Source: Nanobdellota archaeon (lineage in GTDB: Archaea > Nanobdellota > Nanobdellia > Pacearchaeales > GW2011-AR1). From it: a stretch of DNA of 63,012 nt. The translations under genes were made by a program, and so were the position numbers. The stretch lies in assembly GCA_022561055.1 (NCBI GenBank), contig JADFRY010000005.1, positions 1 to 63,012 of the forward strand, read 5' to 3'. The notes beneath the pieces were generated by a model, which worked only from the letters and a program-made list of their open reading frames with translations, was not told the DNA's origin and made no database searches. How positions within the stretch are numbered: the stretch's first letter is position 1; every line of letters begins with the position of its first letter. Of the stretch, positions 23,695-32,283 are shown in pieces.

Positions 23695-24250
23695 AGAAAT
23701 TAAAAAATCAATGAAGCTTTTGGCAGATAATGACTATTATATTATTGGTCAAAATACTAAATATGGTGGTACTTCTATGTATCATACTATTAGTGATTTT
23801 CCAGATGATAAAAAAATAGAATTACCAGTATTCGAAGAACTACAAGCAGGAATTGGAACAGGTATGAGCTTAGAAGGATTAAAAATTTGTTCAATTTATC
23901 CAAGATTTGATTTCTTTATAATAGCACTTAATCAAGTAATTAATCATTTAGATAAATTTGAAGAAATGTCTGGTGGACAATTAAAACCTAGACAAATATT
24001 CAGAGTATGTGTTGGATCAACTAAACCAATGATGCCTGGACCACAACATTGTAAAAACTATACAGAAGCAATTAAAAATATGGTAACAAATATTGAAGTA
24101 AGAGAATTAAAGAAACCAGAAGATATTTTATTTGCTTATAAAGAAGCAACAATGTCAGATAAGAGTTTTATAATAATTGAGTATTCAGATTTATATAATG
24201 CAGATTTTGCATTCACAAAAATAAAAGAGAGTAAAGATATAAGGAGGTAA
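23681..24250 (+). CDS. TPP-dependent enzyme, E1-beta-like (transketolase pyrimidine domain) subunit
   Basis: A 189-residue protein: ELPVFEELQAGIGTGMSLEGL (two parts: ELPVFEELQAG about 47-57 and GIGTGMSLEGL about 57-67), FDFFIIALNQVINHLDKFE and GPQHCKNYTEA match the pyrimidine-binding domain of E1-beta. The E in FEE (about 52) fits the catalytic Glu that activates thiamine. The usual C-terminal transketolase domain is missing. Partner is the 22867-23541 product. Confidence 0.75.
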   Translation: MTYLEEIKKSMKLLADNDYYIIGQNTKYGGTSMYHTISDFPDDKKIELPVFEELQAGIGTGMSLEGLKICSIYPRFDFFIIALNQVINHLDKFEEMSGGQLKPRQIFRVCVGSTKPMMPGPQHCKNYTEAIKNMVTNIEVRELKKPEDILFAYKEATMSDKSFIIIEYSDLYNADFAFTKIKESKDIRR

Positions 24251-24252
24251 AA

Positions 24253-24534
24253 ATGAAAAAAACAACAAAGACATATATTTTATTTGCAATAATATTATCT
24301 TTAGTTTTTAATCTAATAACTGTTATAACTTACGATTTAGATGTTGATAATTGTAAAGAAATTTTAAAATTAGAATTTCAAATTGCTCAGCATGATACAG
24401 TACATTGTGTGAAAATAATTAATCAACCTATATATAGTTATTATATTCCAGAATTTCTTGCTGGTTCGATTATAGCTTTTTTAATAGTAGGAGTTGCTAG
24501 ATTTATTCATCATATGATTAAGGAGGGAATATAA
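24253..24534 (+). CDS. Small membrane protein
   Basis: A 93-residue protein with two membrane segments (about 9-27 and 68-86) and a loop between them with two cysteines (about C36 and C54) that could form a disulfide outside the cell. AAGGAGGT precedes the ATG. Function unknown. Confidence 0.6.
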   Translation: MKKTTKTYILFAIILSLVFNLITVITYDLDVDNCKEILKLEFQIAQHDTVHCVKIINQPIYSYYIPEFLAGSIIAFLIVGVARFIHHMIKEGI

Positions 24535-24665
24535 TGAAGTGTCCATATTGTCCAAAAGAGATAAGAGAAGATAGAACTTTCCTAAGAATGATAGGAAAGA
24601 AACAGTATGAATCCAATCCAGATTTCGATAAACATATAAGAATACATATAAAGAAAACAAAATGA
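24534..24665 (+). CDS. Small C2H2-like zinc finger protein
   Basis: A 43-residue ORF. CPYC (3-6) and HIRIH (34-38) form a CxxC...HxxxH finger with a long spacer. It overlaps both neighbours by ATG/TAA and ATGA. Confidence 0.55.
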   Translation: MKCPYCPKEIREDRTFLRMIGKKQYESNPDFDKHIRIHIKKTK

Positions 24666-25852
24666 AAAAAGTAATAAAAGTAGGAAGAGTACCGATTAAA
24701 ATGTGGTTAGATGATCTAGAAGAAGGTGCTCTAGAACAAACTGTAAACTTATCAAACTTGCCGTTTGTATTTAAACAAGTAGTATTAATGCCAGATGCAC
24801 ATCAAGGATATGGAATGCCAATAGGAGGAATATTAGCAACTAAAGGATATATAGTTCCAAATGCAGTAGGTGTAGATATTGGTTGTGGTATGTGTTCAGT
24901 TAAAACAAATATTCATCTTGGAGACCTAACAATAGACGATATAAAAAAGATCATGAGTAAAATCAGAGAAAGAATACCTGTAGGATTTAATAAACATAAT
25001 GAAAAACAACCATTAGAATTTCTCCCACAACCTTCTATTAATTTGACTTCAAGACAATCAGTTGTTATACAACAATGGGAAAACGCACAACATCAAATTG
25101 GAACACTTGGAGGTGGAAACCATTTTATTGAACTACAAAAAGATAAAGATAACATTTTATGGATTATGATTCATTCAGGTAGTAGAAACTTAGGCAAAAA
25201 AGTAGCAGATCATTATAACAAGATAGCTAGAAATTTAAACGAAAGATGGTTTTCAGAAGTAAAAAAAGATAAAGATTTAGCTTTTTTACCATTAGATTCC
25301 AAAGAAGGCAAAGAGTATTTAGAAGAAATGAATTTCTGTGTTGAGTTTGCTTTATGTAATAGGAAACTTATGTTAAAGAGAATTTTAGAGTCAATTCAAG
25401 AAGTATGTTACGAGAAAAATATTACATATGTTCCGGAGGAATTGATCAATATACCACATAATTATTGTAGAATAGAAAATCATTTCAATGAGAATGTAAT
25501 AGTTCATAGAAAGGGAGCAACTTCTGCAAAAGAAAAAGAAGTAGGAATAATACCAGGAAGTCAAGGAACATGTAGTTATATTGTGTTGGGTCTTGGTAAT
25601 CCTGAAAGCTTTTGTAGTTGTAGTCATGGAGCAGGAAGAAAAATGGGTAGAAATGTAGCAAGAAGAACTTTAAATTTACAGGAAGAAGTTGATGCTCTCA
25701 ATAAAAAAGGCATTATACATGCTATTAGAAATGTTACTGATTTAGATGAAGCACCTGGAAGTTATAAAGATATTGAAATAGTTATGGAAAATCAAAATGA
25801 TTTAGTAAAAATATTAGTCAGATTAGAACCAGTAGGAGTAGTAAAAGGATAA
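24662..25852 (+). CDS. rtcB: RtcB-type RNA-splicing ligase
   Basis: A 396-residue protein with the full RtcB set: DIGCGM (72-77, C75 metal ligand), GGGNHF (150-155, H154), HSGSRNLG (171-178), PHN (265-267), HRKGAT (282-287), IPGSQGT, and SHGAGR (321-326), where the His becomes guanylylated by GTP. RtcB joins 2',3'-cyclic phosphate to 5'-OH ends and is used for tRNA splicing and RNA repair in archaea. It is somewhat shorter than the cellular 480 residues and has no intein. It may repair tRNAs cut by host defence. Confidence 0.95.
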   Translation: MKKVIKVGRVPIKMWLDDLEEGALEQTVNLSNLPFVFKQVVLMPDAHQGYGMPIGGILATKGYIVPNAVGVDIGCGMCSVKTNIHLGDLTIDDIKKIMSKIRERIPVGFNKHNEKQPLEFLPQPSINLTSRQSVVIQQWENAQHQIGTLGGGNHFIELQKDKDNILWIMIHSGSRNLGKKVADHYNKIARNLNERWFSEVKKDKDLAFLPLDSKEGKEYLEEMNFCVEFALCNRKLMLKRILESIQEVCYEKNITYVPEELINIPHNYCRIENHFNENVIVHRKGATSAKEKEVGIIPGSQGTCSYIVLGLGNPESFCSCSHGAGRKMGRNVARRTLNLQEEVDALNKKGIIHAIRNVTDLDEAPGSYKDIEIVMENQNDLVKILVRLEPVGVVKG

Positions 25853-25882
25853 TGTTAATTAAATACAGCAGGGAGGTACAAA

Positions 25883-26089
25883 ATGCAGGATAAAAAACTA
25901 AGAGAAGCGTTTAGAGCACTTGTGAAACATTTGAATTTAGCAGTAATGTTTAACAACTGGACAGAAGATTATTCAGTCAAAAACAATCCGCCTGATTCAG
26001 GATGTAATTTAGTAAGAAGACAGAATCTAAGAGATCTTCAAGAACAAATAAACGAACTCAAAAATAAAAAAGTCAAAAGAAAGAGATGA
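25883..26089 (+). CDS. Hypothetical protein
   Basis: A 68-residue protein with a CAGGGAGGT ribosome site. Basic and helical at the C-terminus. No family is recognised. It overlaps the cupin gene by ATGA. Confidence 0.5.
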   Translation: MQDKKLREAFRALVKHLNLAVMFNNWTEDYSVKNNPPDSGCNLVRRQNLRDLQEQINELKNKKVKRKR

Positions 26090-26490
26090 GAGGCGTAGTT
26101 ATCAAGAAAGCACTCGTAATTGCTGAAGATGAAAGACGAAAGATTATTAGTGTTTTAAATGGAGAAATAGGAGTCAGAGACATTCATATACTCGAAATGA
26201 AGAAAGGTGAAAAAAACGAAGAAGGTTTGATTAAATTACCATTAGGAAACCATAAACACTGGTATCCCGAAGTATGTTATTGTTATAAAGGCAAAGCTAA
26301 ATATTGGCTTAAAAATGATCAAGGAGAAACAATGGAGATAGATTTAAATGAAGGAGATATAATGTTCAGAGCACCAGGAGTAGTGCATACTTGTTTATGT
26401 ACAGAAGATTGTATTTTAATAGATGGTGCTGAATATCCGTGGGTTGCAGAAGAATGGAATCACTATAAACCAGAGGAGGATTTGATGTGA
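26086..26490 (+). CDS. Cupin-domain protein
   Basis: A 134-residue protein. The cupin barrel spans about 50-125: HWYPEVCYCYKGKAKYWL (cupin 1, H60) and EGDIMFRAPGVVHTC (cupin 2, H104). In sugar loci such proteins are often sugar isomerases or epimerases (FdtA/WbmC types) or metal-dependent oxygenases. It is coupled by 4-base overlaps on both sides and precedes an SDR sugar enzyme. Confidence 0.75.
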   Translation: MRGVVIKKALVIAEDERRKIISVLNGEIGVRDIHILEMKKGEKNEEGLIKLPLGNHKHWYPEVCYCYKGKAKYWLKNDQGETMEIDLNEGDIMFRAPGVVHTCLCTEDCILIDGAEYPWVAEEWNHYKPEEDLM

Positions 26491-27539
26491 AAATTATGAT
26501 TTTTGGAGGTGCCGGGTTTGTCGCATCACATCTTGTAGATTATTGCTTAAAACAAGGAGATGAGGTAATAATTACCTGTAGATGGAATGAGGATTTATCT
26601 AGGATGAAACATTTCGAAGATAAAGTAAAAATAGAATATGTTGAAGCAACAGATATAACAAGTATTATAAGGGCTATTAATAAACACAGACCAGAGGTTT
26701 TATCTTGGCTTATAGCGCAGAGCTGGGTGCCTTATTCTTTTGATAATCCTATTTATACAATTGAAACAAATACAATTGGAACATTGAATTTATTAGAAGC
26801 AGTAAGAATAATCCAAGATATTGATTCTAAAAACAATAGTCAATATATTAGAATGGGATTTGATGGTCAAGATATTAGATACGATCCATTAATTCATGTT
26901 TGTTCTAGTTCAGAATACTATGGAAAAGTAGAAAGAGAAAATCTTCCGATTACAGAAAATCATCCAGCTAATCCAGGTAATCCTTATGGAGTTGGGAAAG
27001 TAGGAGCAGATTTGATTAGTCAAATATATGCAAAATATTATGATATGAATATTTTAATAACTAGAATGTTTACTCATTGTGGAATAAGGCGAAGTATGAT
27101 GAGTGCAGAGAATTTTTATGCAAAGAGTATAGCTGAGTTAGAAATAAATGGTGGAGATACAATCCAAGTTAGTAATGTAACAGGAATGAATAGTATAAGA
27201 ACTTGGGCAGACGTAAGAGATGCAGTTAAGAATTATCATAATCTTTTCAAAAAAAATAAAACAGGAGTATTTAATATCGCAGGTGAGTCGGTTAAGTCAA
27301 TTCAAGAAGTATTAGATTATTTGATTAGCATAAGTAAATTAGATAAAGATAAAATAAGATTTGTAGAAAACCCTAAATTCTTTAGAAAAATAGATGTAGA
27401 TAAACAAATAGTAGATATAACTAAATTCAAAGAGTCAGTTAATTGGGAAAATCAAATTACATTTGAAGAATTGATGCAAAGTTTACTTGATTATTGGAGA
27501 GAAAAAATAAAAAATGAAAATACAACCAAGAATAGATAG
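26487..27539 (+). CDS. NAD-dependent nucleotide-sugar dehydratase/epimerase (GMD/RMD-like SDR)
   Basis: A 350-residue extended SDR. GGAGFVASHL (6-15) is the NAD(P) loop; SSSEYYG (about 147-153) and NPYGVGK (about 165-171) give the Ser-Tyr-Lys triad; TRMFTHCG follows. The layout resembles GDP-mannose 4,6-dehydratase and GDP-4-keto-6-deoxymannose reductase. It probably makes a deoxy or keto sugar nucleotide. Confidence 0.8.
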   Translation: MKIMIFGGAGFVASHLVDYCLKQGDEVIITCRWNEDLSRMKHFEDKVKIEYVEATDITSIIRAINKHRPEVLSWLIAQSWVPYSFDNPIYTIETNTIGTLNLLEAVRIIQDIDSKNNSQYIRMGFDGQDIRYDPLIHVCSSSEYYGKVERENLPITENHPANPGNPYGVGKVGADLISQIYAKYYDMNILITRMFTHCGIRRSMMSAENFYAKSIAELEINGGDTIQVSNVTGMNSIRTWADVRDAVKNYHNLFKKNKTGVFNIAGESVKSIQEVLDYLISISKLDKDKIRFVENPKFFRKIDVDKQIVDITKFKESVNWENQITFEELMQSLLDYWREKIKNENTTKNR

Positions 27540-27663
27540 AAAAATAATAGGAGATATAATCAAAAAAAATATTAAATTATTGAATATGAATGCAGATATA
27601 TCTTATGATTTGGCAGATTGTATTATGCTTTATTACATAGAGAAAAAGGAGGTAAAAAAATGA
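27514..27663 (+). CDS. Small hypothetical protein
   Basis: A 49-residue helical ORF which overlaps the SDR gene by 26 bases and the next gene by ATGA. It is not clear that it is translated, but its phase and coupling are typical of this genome. Confidence 0.4.
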   Translation: MKIQPRIDRKIIGDIIKKNIKLLNMNADISYDLADCIMLYYIEKKEVKK

Positions 27664-28685
27664 AAATACTTATAACAGGAGGAGCAGGATATGGTGGATG
27701 TGGTTTAGTAGAAGCACTTTTAAAAAGAGGACATTCAATTAGAGTAATTGATATTTTAGCACCAAACGAAGCATGGAAGATAAAAGAATTTATTGATAAA
27801 ATAGACTACCGTTGGAAAAGTGTGCATGATATAAACGACGATGATCTAAAGGATATTGAAGTTGTAATTCATATGGCTGCACAAGCGGATGTTCCAATGG
27901 GATTCACAGCACCAATTTGGACAGTTTGGCAAGAATCAATAGGAACAGTTGCAGTATTAGAAAAATGTCGAGGTAAAAATCTAAAAAAGTTTTTATTAGC
28001 AAGTACAGGAAATGTTATTGGAAGACCATTATATATTCCAATAGATGAAAAACATCCAGTCGTTCCACATAATCCTTACTCAGCAGCAAAAGCAAGTCAA
28101 GAAATGTTAGTCTGGGCATATTATAGAGCATATAATATTCCAGTAGCTGTAATGAGAAACGGAATAGTTTACGGACCAAAAATGAGAAAACAAATCTTCT
28201 TATATATTTGGTTAAAAAATATTTTAAATAATAAACCAATTATAATTGAAGGTGGAGAACAAACAAGAGATCCTTGTTTTGGATCCGATACAATAGATGT
28301 TTGGACGAGAATGGTTGAATATCCAGAAGATAAAATAGTAGGCAATACATTCCAAGTAAGTAGAGGAATTGAATGGAAGATGGAAGATATGGCTAAACTA
28401 TGTATGAAAGTAGCTGGTAAAGAAGTACCAATTGAATATAAAGATTATAGACCTGGGGAAAAGGGGCAAAGAGAGTGTTTTGATAATTCATTTGCTAAAG
28501 AGCAAGTTGGATATGATCCTAAAGTAGACCTTGAAGAAGGATTAAAGATACTTTGGGAATGGGTAAAAAAGGAGGAAAAAATGACAGACGAAGAAGAATT
28601 TAAGGCAGAAGAAACAGAAAAAGACACAGATGAAGAAGAAACATCTGATGAACCTGCTGAACCTGCACCAGCAGAAGCAGAATAA
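27660..28685 (+). CDS. NAD-dependent sugar epimerase with acidic C-terminal tail
   Basis: The start at 27660 follows AAAGGAGGT; an in-frame ATG at 27618 has no such site. The 341-residue product has the NAD loop TGGAGYGG (6-13), ASTGNVIG and NPYSAAK (about 138-144, YxxxK), as in UDP-glucose 4-epimerase relatives. After about residue 305 there is an unusual tail of D, E, A and P, not part of the fold. A strong internal ribosome site before the ATG at 28581 could express this tail alone. Confidence 0.8.
   Translation: MKILITGGAGYGGCGLVEALLKRGHSIRVIDILAPNEAWKIKEFIDKIDYRWKSVHDINDDDLKDIEVVIHMAAQADVPMGFTAPIWTVWQESIGTVAVLEKCRGKNLKKFLLASTGNVIGRPLYIPIDEKHPVVPHNPYSAAKASQEMLVWAYYRAYNIPVAVMRNGIVYGPKMRKQIFLYIWLKNILNNKPIIIEGGEQTRDPCFGSDTIDVWTRMVEYPEDKIVGNTFQVSRGIEWKMEDMAKLCMKVAGKEVPIEYKDYRPGEKGQRECFDNSFAKEQVGYDPKVDLEEGLKILWEWVKKEEKMTDEEEFKAEETEKDTDEEETSDEPAEPAPAEAE
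28581..28685 (+). other. In-frame internal start: acidic tail peptide
   Basis: AAAAAGGAGGAAAAA lies directly before an in-frame ATG at 28581. The 34-residue peptide is nearly all D, E, T, A and P. The same arrangement occurs in the prohead protease/scaffold gene at 49349. Either a separate small gene became fused to the epimerase, or two products are made. Confidence 0.4.
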
Positions 28686-28691
28686 AAAGGG

Positions 28692-28724
28692 AATTTATTA
28701 AATTTTTTTACCTTTTTATTTTAT
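28692..28724 (+). terminator. T-rich terminator
   Basis: Runs of T (ATTTTTTTACCTTTTTATTTT) follow the epimerase stop and precede a new set of small genes. Confidence 0.5.
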
Positions 28725-28749
28725 AATCAAAAGGAAATGATAGTTAAAA

Positions 28750-28923
28750 ATGGAAGAAGAAAAAGAAATAGGTTTTAAAATCAATAAAGGGTTTAGAAAA
28801 ATTGGACCATCCGGAACAAAAATAGAAGAATATTGGTGTACCGTAGAAGGTAAAACATTAAAGGAAACATCAAAAGAGTTTGATAAACAATGGAAGGAAT
28901 TTAAAGATGAAACAAAAAAATAA
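28750..28923 (+). CDS. Small hypothetical protein
   Basis: A 57-residue charged protein with a beta-like centre (EEYWCTVEGK). It overlaps the next ORF by 17 bases. No family is recognised. Confidence 0.45.
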   Translation: MEEEKEIGFKINKGFRKIGPSGTKIEEYWCTVEGKTLKETSKEFDKQWKEFKDETKK

Positions 28924-29041
28924 AATAGATGAAATAATAGATGAATTCCTAGAGAGTCCTTACTTCAATGAAGTATGGGAAAAACAATATGAAAAATTAA
29001 GAAAGAAACTAAAAAAAGAATTTAAAAATGTGGAAAAATAA
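28907..29041 (+). CDS. Small hypothetical protein
   Basis: A 44-residue, helical, charged ORF. It overlaps both neighbours (17 and 14 bases). Confidence 0.4.
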   Translation: MKQKNKIDEIIDEFLESPYFNEVWEKQYEKLRKKLKKEFKNVEK

Positions 29042-29897
29042 AAAAGTATTGGTGACAGGAAGTGAAGGAATGATTGGTAAAGAATTAGTAATCCAATTAG
29101 AAGGATTGGGCGCAGATATATTGTTAGCAGATCTAAAAGTTCCCTTTGGTGGAGCAACAGATTTAACTAACTATAAAGAGTGTATCGATGTTTGTGAAGA
29201 TATAGAGTATATATTTCATTTAGCTGGAGTTAAAGGTAACCCTAAAAAAACAAAAGAGAGACCAGTTGATTTTATGGGTCCAATGTTACAATTTGATACT
29301 AATATGATTTTAGCCGCTCAGGAAGAAGGAGTGAAAAGATTCCTTTACACAAGTTCAATAGCAGTGGAGAATCCAGAAAGTGATAAATATCCAGCATGGG
29401 CAAAACAAACTGCTGAAACTTTAATAGAAGCAATGAGAATTCAATATAAAGATGTACCAAAAGAATATAAAACAAATTATTGTATCGTTCGACCAAGTAA
29501 TGTTTATGGACGTTTTGATAATTTTGATAATCCAGATGCTATGGTAGTTACAAGTTTAATAAATAAAGCTATGAAAGACGGTAATTTAATTCTTGATGAA
29601 AAAGGGTGTGAACAATTCAGAGATTTTATTAATGCCAAAGATGTAGCAAGAGGAATGATTAAAGCAATGGAAGATATGCCAGACAAACCAGTAAACTTAT
29701 GTAGTGGTGAAGAAGTTCAGATAGCTGTTATTATAAAATTAATTATGAATAATACTGGATGTAGTACAGAGTTTAGAAATTTAAATTTAACACTTGGACC
29801 AAATAAAAAAGTAATGAAAATAAATTGGGACTTTAAACCAGAAATAAGTTTAGAAAAAGGAATTAAAGAGGTAATAGAATGGAATTTAAAACATTGA
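29028..29897 (+). CDS. SDR sugar enzyme, GDP-fucose synthase-like
   Basis: A 289-residue extended SDR with GSEGMIGKEL (11-20) as NAD(P) loop, HLAGVKGNP (64-72) and YTSS (107-110). In the catalytic segment DKYPAWAKQTAE the tyrosine (Y121) is five residues before K126 instead of four, and a proline sits at the usual Tyr position. RPSNVYG and C-terminal SGE fit the 4-keto-6-deoxysugar epimerase-reductase type. The shifted Tyr may be tolerated or may mark an altered reaction. Confidence 0.75.
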   Translation: MWKNKKVLVTGSEGMIGKELVIQLEGLGADILLADLKVPFGGATDLTNYKECIDVCEDIEYIFHLAGVKGNPKKTKERPVDFMGPMLQFDTNMILAAQEEGVKRFLYTSSIAVENPESDKYPAWAKQTAETLIEAMRIQYKDVPKEYKTNYCIVRPSNVYGRFDNFDNPDAMVVTSLINKAMKDGNLILDEKGCEQFRDFINAKDVARGMIKAMEDMPDKPVNLCSGEEVQIAVIIKLIMNNTGCSTEFRNLNLTLGPNKKVMKINWDFKPEISLEKGIKEVIEWNLKH

Positions 29898-30115
29898 AGG
29901 ATTTGAAATTTAACATTAACGAAAAAGATAAAGATATGAAAGAATTAATGGATATTATTCAAGACCAAGAAGCAATAAAATGGGTTAAAAAAATGAAATC
30001 TGATATTCCTGAAGGATACACACCTCAAAGAATTAAAGACATAATTAATGGGGTAAACGGAGGCATTAATATACTTAAAAAGTTCTGCAATATCGACGAG
30101 GAAGACCTAAAATGA
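29879..30115 (+). CDS. Hypothetical helical protein
   Basis: A 78-residue charged helical protein, overlapping neighbours by 19 and 4 bases. No family is recognised. Confidence 0.45.
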   Translation: MEFKTLKDLKFNINEKDKDMKELMDIIQDQEAIKWVKKMKSDIPEGYTPQRIKDIINGVNGGINILKKFCNIDEEDLK

Positions 30116-30816
30116 CTAAATTAACAATAGGAATACCAGTTAAGAATGATTTAGAATGTTTACAAGCAATGTTATTTAGTCTTAGAAGATCAACAAAAGA
30201 TTATGATAAACTAATATTCGCAGTAGGTAAAGGAACAAACAAAGAAACTGAAGATTACTTAGAAGCTATAACAGAATTTGACTTTAAAGATGAAGATATA
30301 TTATATGAGTTATCGGAAGAAAGATTTAATACTCCATTAGATGCATATAATTATTTATTCAAAAGAGCAAAAGAAGAAAAGTCTGATTTATTCGTTACTC
30401 AAACAGATGTATTATTTCCAAAGTTATATAAACGCGATTGGCTTAGTTATATGAAAGAAGTTGCACAAAGTCCAGAAGTAGGAGCAGTCACTTGTATAAA
30501 CGGAACAGGTATAAGTGGACCAGATTATGTTAACGGATTTGAGTGGTTAGGAGGTTGGTGTACTTATTATCCACTTCGAACATTAGAAAAAATAGGTGAA
30601 TATGATAAAAACTTTCCAAATGGTTATGGTGTAGATATAGATCATTCATATAGAATTATCAAAAGTGGGTTGAAAATAATAAAAGTAAACTATTGGGTTG
30701 ATCATCATATGATGAATGAAAGAGAACATGATAAAAATCCAAATACAGAACAAATGAAAAAAGAATCAAGTGAATATTTTAAGAAAAAATGGAACATAGG
30801 AGGAATTAAAAAATGA
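30112..30816 (+). CDS. GT2-type glycosyltransferase
   Basis: A 234-residue GT-A protein: LTIGIPVKNDLECLQAML (3-20) and a DxD-like QTDVLF (about 102-107), then GWCTYYPLRTLEKIGEYD and a D-D pair in GVDIDHSYRI (about 175-184). It ends near WVDHH.M and so looks complete. Coupled to the next gene by ATGA. Confidence 0.8.
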   Translation: MTKLTIGIPVKNDLECLQAMLFSLRRSTKDYDKLIFAVGKGTNKETEDYLEAITEFDFKDEDILYELSEERFNTPLDAYNYLFKRAKEEKSDLFVTQTDVLFPKLYKRDWLSYMKEVAQSPEVGAVTCINGTGISGPDYVNGFEWLGGWCTYYPLRTLEKIGEYDKNFPNGYGVDIDHSYRIIKSGLKIIKVNYWVDHHMMNEREHDKNPNTEQMKKESSEYFKKKWNIGGIKK

Positions 30817-31115
30817 GTTTAGGAGGGTTTTTAAATACGATAATATCTGGGGATATGAGGTTTAGAGATGATGTTTTCAATGATGAGTTTAAAGGAATAA
30901 TTATTGACACTGTATTAACCTCAGATACTGGAAAATGGGAAACTGGCATTAAAAGAAAGAATATAGAAGGAGAATGGATTATTGTAGAAATGTATGAAAA
31001 TAGAGAAGAGGCAAAAACAAAACATGAAGAATGGGTAAAAAGATTAAAAAAAGATCCAAAAATGAAGTTAAAAGATTGTATAACTCCAGAGGAATGGGCA
31101 TTCGGAGAATATTAA
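30813..31115 (+). CDS. Hypothetical protein
   Basis: A 100-residue protein. VLTSDTGKWETGIKRKN and EMYENREEAKTKHEEWVKRLK suggest a small beta sheet followed by a helix. Short proteins like this are frequent in tailed phages; function unknown. Confidence 0.5.
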   Translation: MSLGGFLNTIISGDMRFRDDVFNDEFKGIIIDTVLTSDTGKWETGIKRKNIEGEWIIVEMYENREEAKTKHEEWVKRLKKDPKMKLKDCITPEEWAFGEY

Positions 31116-31116
31116 A

Positions 31117-31248
31117 ATGAAAGAGATCAAAGGATTAACTGATAAATGTACAAATAAATTAATTTCAGACATGGAATTAATATTATCATCTGATAAAATA
31201 GAAGGAGTAGAATATATTAAAGGAGAAAAATACGTGATATTAAAATGA
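31117..31248 (+). CDS. Small hypothetical protein
   Basis: A 43-residue ORF, 1 base after the previous stop and ATGA-coupled to the next glycosyltransferase. No family is recognised. Confidence 0.45.
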   Translation: MKEIKGLTDKCTNKLISDMELILSSDKIEGVEYIKGEKYVILK

Positions 31249-32117
31249 AAGAAACAGCAGTTATGATTGCAGTACGTGATAGACCAACAGAGGTATCAAT
31301 GTTACTGCAAAGTCTAGCTTATCAGACTTATACAGATTTTGATATATTCATTAGAGATGATGCAGGAGGCACTCCTTTGACTACTTATCATTTTTATAAT
31401 TGTATATTCAACCTACTTAGAATGAAAGGATTCAGAATATATTTTAATAGAAACGAATTTGGATTAGGAGTAAGTAAGAACAGACAAAAATTAGTAGAAG
31501 ATACAAAAATAAATAAGTATAAATATTTAGCAAGAGTTGATGATGACGTTGTTTTAGAACCAGACTTCTTAGAAAGATTAATTAAGGTTATTGAAAAAGG
31601 ATACGATTTAGCAAGTGGAGTTACTCCAGTGATGGTAAGTCCAACATTTATAAGAGATTCGAATTATGTAAAAATAGGAAATCAAGTAGTTCTAGATAAT
31701 GAAGGAAACTATTTATTTAATGGAGATGATTTTGGATACAAATATACTGACGATAAAATTATTCCAGCACATCATTTTAGATCAAGTGCTTTGTATAAGG
31801 CAGAAATTCATGATAAAGTAAATTATACACCTACTAAGTTAAGTAAACATGGATTCAGAGAAGAACAGTTTTTTAGTTTTAAATGTTTAATGAATGGATA
31901 TAAAATAGGAGTAGATTTAGGGGCGATAGCTTGGCATCAAATGACACCAAGTGGTGGTGAAAGATTCCCAGATCAAAACGATTTAGTTCAATTTAATGAA
32001 AAAATATTAAGAGAATGGACAAAAGAACATAAAGATGAATTAAATAAAATATTCGGTCGACCTAAATTAACTGAACAAGAGTTAATGAAAGATACAAACT
32101 TAGCGAGGAAATTTTAA
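31245..32117 (+). CDS. GT2-type glycosyltransferase
   Basis: A 290-residue GT-A protein: AVMIAVRDRPTEVSMLLQSL (5-24), FIRDDAGG (about 37-44), RVDDDVVLEPDFLERL (about 90-105, DxD-type metal site) and a histidine-containing AWHQMTPSGG toward the end. It would transfer a sugar from a nucleotide donor. Confidence 0.85.
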   Translation: MKETAVMIAVRDRPTEVSMLLQSLAYQTYTDFDIFIRDDAGGTPLTTYHFYNCIFNLLRMKGFRIYFNRNEFGLGVSKNRQKLVEDTKINKYKYLARVDDDVVLEPDFLERLIKVIEKGYDLASGVTPVMVSPTFIRDSNYVKIGNQVVLDNEGNYLFNGDDFGYKYTDDKIIPAHHFRSSALYKAEIHDKVNYTPTKLSKHGFREEQFFSFKCLMNGYKIGVDLGAIAWHQMTPSGGERFPDQNDLVQFNEKILREWTKEHKDELNKIFGRPKLTEQELMKDTNLARKF

Positions 32118-32282
32118 ATGAAAATAAAATTAGAAAATATGGAAAATATAATTTTAGATATTGGTAGAGATATTACCATTATGAGATATAATGATGGATT
32201 GATGATCATGAATGTTAAAGAAGGGCAAAGTAAAGAAATTAAATGTGGAGATTTAGGAGAACCTGTACGAGAGGAAGATTAA
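32118..32282 (+). CDS. Small hypothetical protein
   Basis: A 54-residue beta-like ORF filling the gap between two glycosyltransferase genes (0 and 1 base gaps). No family is recognised. Confidence 0.45.
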   Translation: MKIKLENMENIILDIGRDITIMRYNDGLMIMNVKEGQSKEIKCGDLGEPVREED

Positions 32283-32283
32283 A

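Noticed and set aside
24662-25852. Intein in RtcB
   Set aside because: RtcB is a common intein host in archaea, but here all motifs are in normal spacing over 396 residues.
28960-29157. Minus-strand hydrophobic ORF that could pass for a membrane protein
   Set aside because: Antisense of lysine-rich coding sequence gives F/L/S-rich frames by chance; several others of this kind (2148-2354, 14838-15065, 36826-37083) have no TATA box on the minus strand.
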